Below, piece by piece: positions 60,144-64,000 of a DNA stretch of 64,000 nucleotides. Both the position numbers and the translations under genes were made by a program. Under the pieces are notes generated by a model. That model was given only the letters and a program-made list of their open reading frames with translations, was not told the origin of the DNA and made no database searches. Every line of letters begins with the position of its first letter. Within the stretch, counting starts at the first letter, position 1. Origin of the DNA: JAZGGS01 sp963749485 (GTDB lineage: Bacteria; Bacteroidota; Ignavibacteria; Ignavibacteriales; Ignavibacteriaceae); assembly GCA_963749485.1 (NCBI GenBank), contig CAVVMV010000003.1, forward strand, positions 248,001 to 312,000, written 5' to 3'.

Positions 60144-61592
60144 ATGAATTTTAAAGTTGTAATTAAAGTTATCAGTTTGCTGCTAATCCTAACCGGGTTA
60201 CTTATGCTCAGCGGTATTCCTTTTTCACTCTATTATGGCGATGATGATATAATTGCTCTTATCATTGCTGCAATTATAACTTCGTTTACGGGATTGCTGG
60301 CATGGATTAGTACCAGGAAAAGCGATGACCGCGAGTTAGGTAAAAGGGAAGGTTACTTAATTGTAACCCTCGGCTGGGTTTCAATGGCTCTCTTTGGCGC
60401 ATTACCATTTATAATTTACGGGGCAATACCAAATTATACAGATGCTTTCTTCGAAACGATGTCTGGTTTTACAACAACCGGGGCATCCATTCTTGAAGAC
60501 ATAGAAGCCGTTCCACACGGACTGCTTTTTTGGAGAAGCTTGACTCAATGGCTTGGCGGAATGGGAATTATAGTTTTATCTATTGCAATACTTCCCTTAC
60601 TTGGTATTGGCGGTATGCAGCTTTTTGCAGCAGAAGTACCTGGAGTAACTAAGGATAAACTTCATCCACGCATAAAGGAAACGGCTAAACGGCTCTGGGG
60701 AATTTATGTTATATTCACATTTACAGAAATGGTTTTACTTTTAGTTGGCGGAATGAATCTGTTTGATGCAATAAATCATTCTTTCACCACAATGGCAACA
60801 GGCGGTTTTTCTACAAAAAATGCAAGCACCGCACACTTTGTCTCACCTTTTATTCAATATGTGTTTATACTTTTTATGTTTTTTGCCGGGATGAATTTTA
60901 CACTTCATTATCTTGGGTTTCACGGCAAGTTTAGTTTCTTTAAGCAAAATACAGAGTTTCGAAGTTACCTGTTTTTTATCGTTGGCGCCACTTTATTTAT
61001 TACAGTTATTCATTTATCCGAAGTAGCATTCAATTGGGAAGAGTCAATCCGTCAATCACTTTTTCATGTAACCTCGCTGGTTACTACAACGGGTTATGTT
61101 TCTTCTGATTATGAGCATTGGGCATCGTTTTCCAAAATAATCTTTTTTGTCCTGCTATTTATTGGCGGATGTGCAGGTTCGACGGGCGGCGGAATAAAGT
61201 TTGTAAGACATTCTCTTCTTTTTAAAAACAGTCTTTTAGAACTTAAAAGATTATTACACCCGCGTGCTGTAATTCCTGTTAGGTTTAATGAAAAAAGCGT
61301 TGGACCCGACATAATTTCGAATGTGCAAGCGTTCTTTATATTTTATATTATGATCTTCGTTTTCGCATCGGCTCTACTTTCTTTACTTGGATTAGATTTT
61401 CTTACCGCAGTTGGTGCAACAGCAACCTGTATTGGAAATGTGGGTCCCGGAATTGGAACGGTTGGTCCGCTTAATAATTTTGCTCATCTTCCCGATATTG
61501 CAAAATGGATCCTAAGTTTTTTAATGTTGCTTGGCAGGTTGGAATTATTTACTGTGTTAATAATATTCTCCCCCGCTTACTGGAAATCATAA
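60144..61592 (+). CDS. trkH: Trk potassium uptake membrane subunit TrkH
   Basis: The potassium-conducting membrane subunit. The 482 residues form four M1-P-M2 repeats. The P-loop motifs are visible in order: FETMSGFTTTGASILED, NHSFTTMATGGFSTKNAS, FHVTSLVTTTGYVSSDY and GATATCIGNVGPGIGTVG, whose glycines line the selectivity filter. GGCAGSTGGGIKFVRHSLLF is also characteristic. It ends with LLGRLELFTVLIIFSPAYWK, a standard TrkH/KtrB C-terminus. It is in an operon with trkA. Confidence 0.95.
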   Translation: MNFKVVIKVISLLLILTGLLMLSGIPFSLYYGDDDIIALIIAAIITSFTGLLAWISTRKSDDRELGKREGYLIVTLGWVSMALFGALPFIIYGAIPNYTDAFFETMSGFTTTGASILEDIEAVPHGLLFWRSLTQWLGGMGIIVLSIAILPLLGIGGMQLFAAEVPGVTKDKLHPRIKETAKRLWGIYVIFTFTEMVLLLVGGMNLFDAINHSFTTMATGGFSTKNASTAHFVSPFIQYVFILFMFFAGMNFTLHYLGFHGKFSFFKQNTEFRSYLFFIVGATLFITVIHLSEVAFNWEESIRQSLFHVTSLVTTTGYVSSDYEHWASFSKIIFFVLLFIGGCAGSTGGGIKFVRHSLLFKNSLLELKRLLHPRAVIPVRFNEKSVGPDIISNVQAFFIFYIMIFVFASALLSLLGLDFLTAVGATATCIGNVGPGIGTVGPLNNFAHLPDIAKWILSFLMLLGRLELFTVLIIFSPAYWKS

Positions 61593-61765
61593 TCCACTCC
61601 TATCAAATAGATTTTTAAATGAAGAAATTTTATTATTAAGAATTTCAATATCTTCCCTCCAAGAGTTCAACCAAATTATCATTCCCTTAGATTATTTAAG
61701 GTGTGCCTTTCCTCACAGCTAATTATGTACTGGATTTTGCACAGTTTATCATCTGTTAAAGTGTT

Positions 61766-61773
61766 ATATTTGC
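61766..61773 (+). promoter_or_regulatory. Probable -7 element of the ppk promoter
   Basis: TATATTTG is an exact TAnnTTTG element 24 bases upstream of the ppk ATG. A good -33 TTG is not at the ideal distance (a TTTTG lies about 25 bases upstream), so strength is uncertain. If used, the leader would be only about 18 bases. Confidence 0.4.
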
Positions 61774-61797
61774 ATTCTTTTAGAACAAAATTTACGT

Positions 61798-63921
61798 ATG
61801 AACGGTAAATCACTATTAAAAAAATACAAAAACCCGGATAATTTTTTCAACAGGGATTTAAGCTGGGTTGAATTTAACCGGCGTGTGCTCGAAGAAGCGC
61901 TGAATCCAGAATTACCCTTGCTTGAAAAAATAAAATTTGTTTCCATATTTTCCTCAAACCTGGATGAATTTTATATGATAAGAGTTTCTGGTTTGAAGGA
62001 ACAAATAGCTGCTCATATACTTGAACCTACGATTGACGGCTTAACTCCGGCTGAACAGGTACAAAAGATTGAAAATTTACTTAAGCCGATGAGGGATCAG
62101 CTTTTTGATCTATGGAATGAACAAATAACTCCTGCATTAAAGGAAAATAATATTCAAATTTTACGGTACCTTGAATTTAATCCTGAAGAGCAAGTAAAAT
62201 TAAATGAGTACTTTACAAAAGAGATTTACCCTGTGCTTACTCCACTTGCATTAGATCCGGGAAGACCTTTTCCGTATATCTCAAATTTAAGTTTAAGTTT
62301 AGCAATTTTAGTACGTAAACCGAACGGAGAAACTCATTTTGCCAGGGTAAAGGTGCCAAGTATTTTGCCCCGCCTGCTTCAAGTTGATAATATTATTAAT
62401 CCTGAAAGAATCGAAGACACTGATGGTACGTTTTGTGCAAAGTTTATCTGGCTTGAAGGACTGATAAGAGCAAACCTGCAGCTGCTGTTCCCTGGAATGG
62501 AAATAGTGGAAGCTCATCGTTTTAGAATTACGCGCGATACAGATATTGAACTTCAGGAAGATGAAGCAGATGATTTGCTTAGTGTAATTGAAGAGAATAT
62601 TAGGCAAAGAAGATTCGGAAAAGTAGTGCGCCTCGAAGTTTCTAACACGATGCCGGATTATATGCTGGAAACATTAATAGAAAATTTACAAATAAAAAAA
62701 GATGATGTACATGTTTCCCGGGGTCCTATAGGTTTGAGTAATGTGATGCCCCTCTACAATCTTCCTCTCCATCAACTAAAAGAAAAACCATTTTACCCTG
62801 TTCTTCCAAAAACTTTTGAAGAAGAGGAAGACATTTTTACTGTAATAAAACAAAAAGATGTAATCCTTCATCATCCTTACCATTCATTTACTCCTGTTAT
62901 AGATTTTATCAAGCAAGCTGTAAAGGATCCTGATGTACTGGCAATTAAACAAACCCTATACCGGGTTGGAGGAGATTCTCCAATTGTTAAATCATTAATT
63001 GAAGCTGCCTTGCGTGGAAAACAGGTAGCAGTATTGGTAGAGTTGAAAGCAAGGTTTGATGAGGAGAATAATATTTTTTGGGCGCGTGAGCTTGAAAAAG
63101 CCGGAGTTCATGTTGTTTACGGACTAATTGGTTTAAAAACTCATGCCAAAATTACCCTGGTTGTACGGAAGGAATTTGACGGCGTAAAACGCTATGTACA
63201 TATGGCTACGGGTAATTACAATGCTATAACTGCAAAGCTTTACACAGATCTTGGTTTCTTTACTTGCGATGAAGATATATGTGCGGATGCGTCAGATATA
63301 TTCAATTACCTTACCGGTTATTCAAAACAGACTAACTTCAGGAAATTGATAGCTGCACCAATAAACATGCGCGAAAAAATGATTGAAAAGATCGTGCGCG
63401 AAATTGAAAATATAAATTCCGGCGGAGAAGGGAAAATAATCTGGAAACTTAACTCACTTGTTGATCCTGCAATCATCTCTGCACTTTACGAAGCATCGAA
63501 TGCTGGAGTGAAAATTGACTTAATCATAAGGGGCATTTGCTGCCTGGTGCCGGGCGTTAAAGATTTAAGTGAAAATATTACGGTTAAAAGTATTGTTGGC
63601 AGATATCTTGAACATAGCCGGCTTCTTTACTTTTATAATATGGGTAAAGATGAACTCTACTTAAGCAGTGCCGATATGATGCAGAGAAATCTTGACCGCA
63701 GGGTTGAAATCAGCTTCCCGATTGAAAATGTAAAACTTAAAGCAGAACTAGTGAAGACGTTAACAAAAATTTCAATGAAAGATAACGTAAAAGCGAAAAA
63801 GCTGCTTCCGGATATGTGCTATCAAGCTGTTTCATTACAAAATGGAGATAAAAAAGTAAACAGCCAGGAATGGCTGATGAAACATTCAATTAAAACCAGC
63901 GGCGAATTGGTAAAACCATAA
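61798..63921 (+). CDS. ppk1: Polyphosphate kinase 1
   Basis: Reversibly makes long-chain polyphosphate from ATP. The 707-residue protein has all four PPK1 domains: N-terminal FFNRDLSWVEFNRRVLEEAL, then FVSIFSSNLDEFYMIRVSGL; the head domain with RPFPYISNLSLSLAILVRKP; and C-terminal phospholipase-D-like domains with ILHHPYHSFTPVIDFIKQAV, AIKQTLYRVGGDSPIVKSLI and VELKARFDEENNI. The catalytic histidine that becomes phosphorylated lies in GLKTHAKITLVVR near residue 448, followed by HMATGNYNAITAKLYTDLGF. It is intact and of normal length, and is the last gene of the window. Confidence 0.97.
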   Translation: MNGKSLLKKYKNPDNFFNRDLSWVEFNRRVLEEALNPELPLLEKIKFVSIFSSNLDEFYMIRVSGLKEQIAAHILEPTIDGLTPAEQVQKIENLLKPMRDQLFDLWNEQITPALKENNIQILRYLEFNPEEQVKLNEYFTKEIYPVLTPLALDPGRPFPYISNLSLSLAILVRKPNGETHFARVKVPSILPRLLQVDNIINPERIEDTDGTFCAKFIWLEGLIRANLQLLFPGMEIVEAHRFRITRDTDIELQEDEADDLLSVIEENIRQRRFGKVVRLEVSNTMPDYMLETLIENLQIKKDDVHVSRGPIGLSNVMPLYNLPLHQLKEKPFYPVLPKTFEEEEDIFTVIKQKDVILHHPYHSFTPVIDFIKQAVKDPDVLAIKQTLYRVGGDSPIVKSLIEAALRGKQVAVLVELKARFDEENNIFWARELEKAGVHVVYGLIGLKTHAKITLVVRKEFDGVKRYVHMATGNYNAITAKLYTDLGFFTCDEDICADASDIFNYLTGYSKQTNFRKLIAAPINMREKMIEKIVREIENINSGGEGKIIWKLNSLVDPAIISALYEASNAGVKIDLIIRGICCLVPGVKDLSENITVKSIVGRYLEHSRLLYFYNMGKDELYLSSADMMQRNLDRRVEISFPIENVKLKAELVKTLTKISMKDNVKAKKLLPDMCYQAVSLQNGDKKVNSQEWLMKHSIKTSGELVKP

Positions 63922-64000
63922 TTGACTGAACCCCACAAATCATTTAAAATTTTCAACATCATTTAAAAGAATTATAACCTTACATAATAAACAAAAAAAA

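Overview
This is a 64 kb stretch of an AT-rich bacterial chromosome. The gene content points to the Bacteroidetes/Chlorobi/Ignavibacteria assemblage, most likely Ignavibacteria. The pointers are two secreted proteins ending in a type IX secretion (T9SS) type A sorting domain (NYPNPFNP), a cbb3 oxidase whose CcoN and CcoO parts appear fused, a Bacteroidetes-like omega subunit, DUF3098 and DUF4412 proteins, and promoters of the form TTG-N19/20-TAnnTTTG. This placement is an inference. The complete 16S rRNA gene in the window would settle it.

Layout. 1-4.3 kb (minus): exopolysaccharide genes (flippase, hydrolase-like protein, O-antigen ligase/polymerase, Wzz-like protein). 4.3-7 kb (plus): a strong promoter with a structured leader ahead of an unknown 82-aa protein, then DUF3098, an EutN/CcmL microcompartment vertex protein and dprA. 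7-15 kb (minus): rarA, ftsB-like, ddl, a class II aldolase, a Gfo/Idh/MocA dehydrogenase, metF and a penicillin acylase homolog. 15-26.8 kb (minus): a cbb3 oxidase and biogenesis cluster (ccoI, ccoS, ccoNO, ccoQ, ccoP, ccoG, ccoH/fixH) with two T9SS cargo genes and a TauE/SafE gene downstream. 27-32.6 kb (minus): one rRNA operon (16S, tRNA-Ile, tRNA-Ala, 23S, 5S) with tandem promoters, boxA-like sites and a terminator. 32.6-40.8 kb: SLBB export protein, rfbB, outer-membrane-type proteins, a DUF1460 amidase-like protein, dnaB and poorly resolved small secreted proteins. 40.9-49.7 kb: uracil-DNA glycosylase, coaBC, rpoZ, gmk, yicC, an Omp85 protein, a lipoprotein, an L,D-transpeptidase-like protein and a CapA-like protein. 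49.7-54 kb (minus): rplM-rpsI-rpsB-tsf-pyrH-frr. 54-64 kb: DUF4412 protein, an unresolved membrane protein, a sugar epimerase, a deoxyhypusine-synthase-like protein, a family 2 glycosyltransferase, trkA-trkH and ppk1.

Sequence quality dominates interpretation. About two dozen genes, including essential ones (dnaB, tsf, coaBC, ftsB), are interrupted by one-base frame changes, often in homopolymers. I treat these as probable assembly or sequencing indels and give whole-gene spans. Two genes (udg, tsf) also carry tandem copies of about 42-46 bases that differ mainly at synonymous positions, which looks like two strain alleles joined in one consensus.

No phage, CRISPR array, insertion sequence or complete defence system was found. 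The points most worth follow-up are the promoter plus hairpin leader at 4648-4823, the lone EutN/CcmL gene, the deoxyhypusine-synthase-like gene with its active-site lysine, the L,D-transpeptidase with serine in place of the catalytic cysteine, and the probable AUU start of ccoS.
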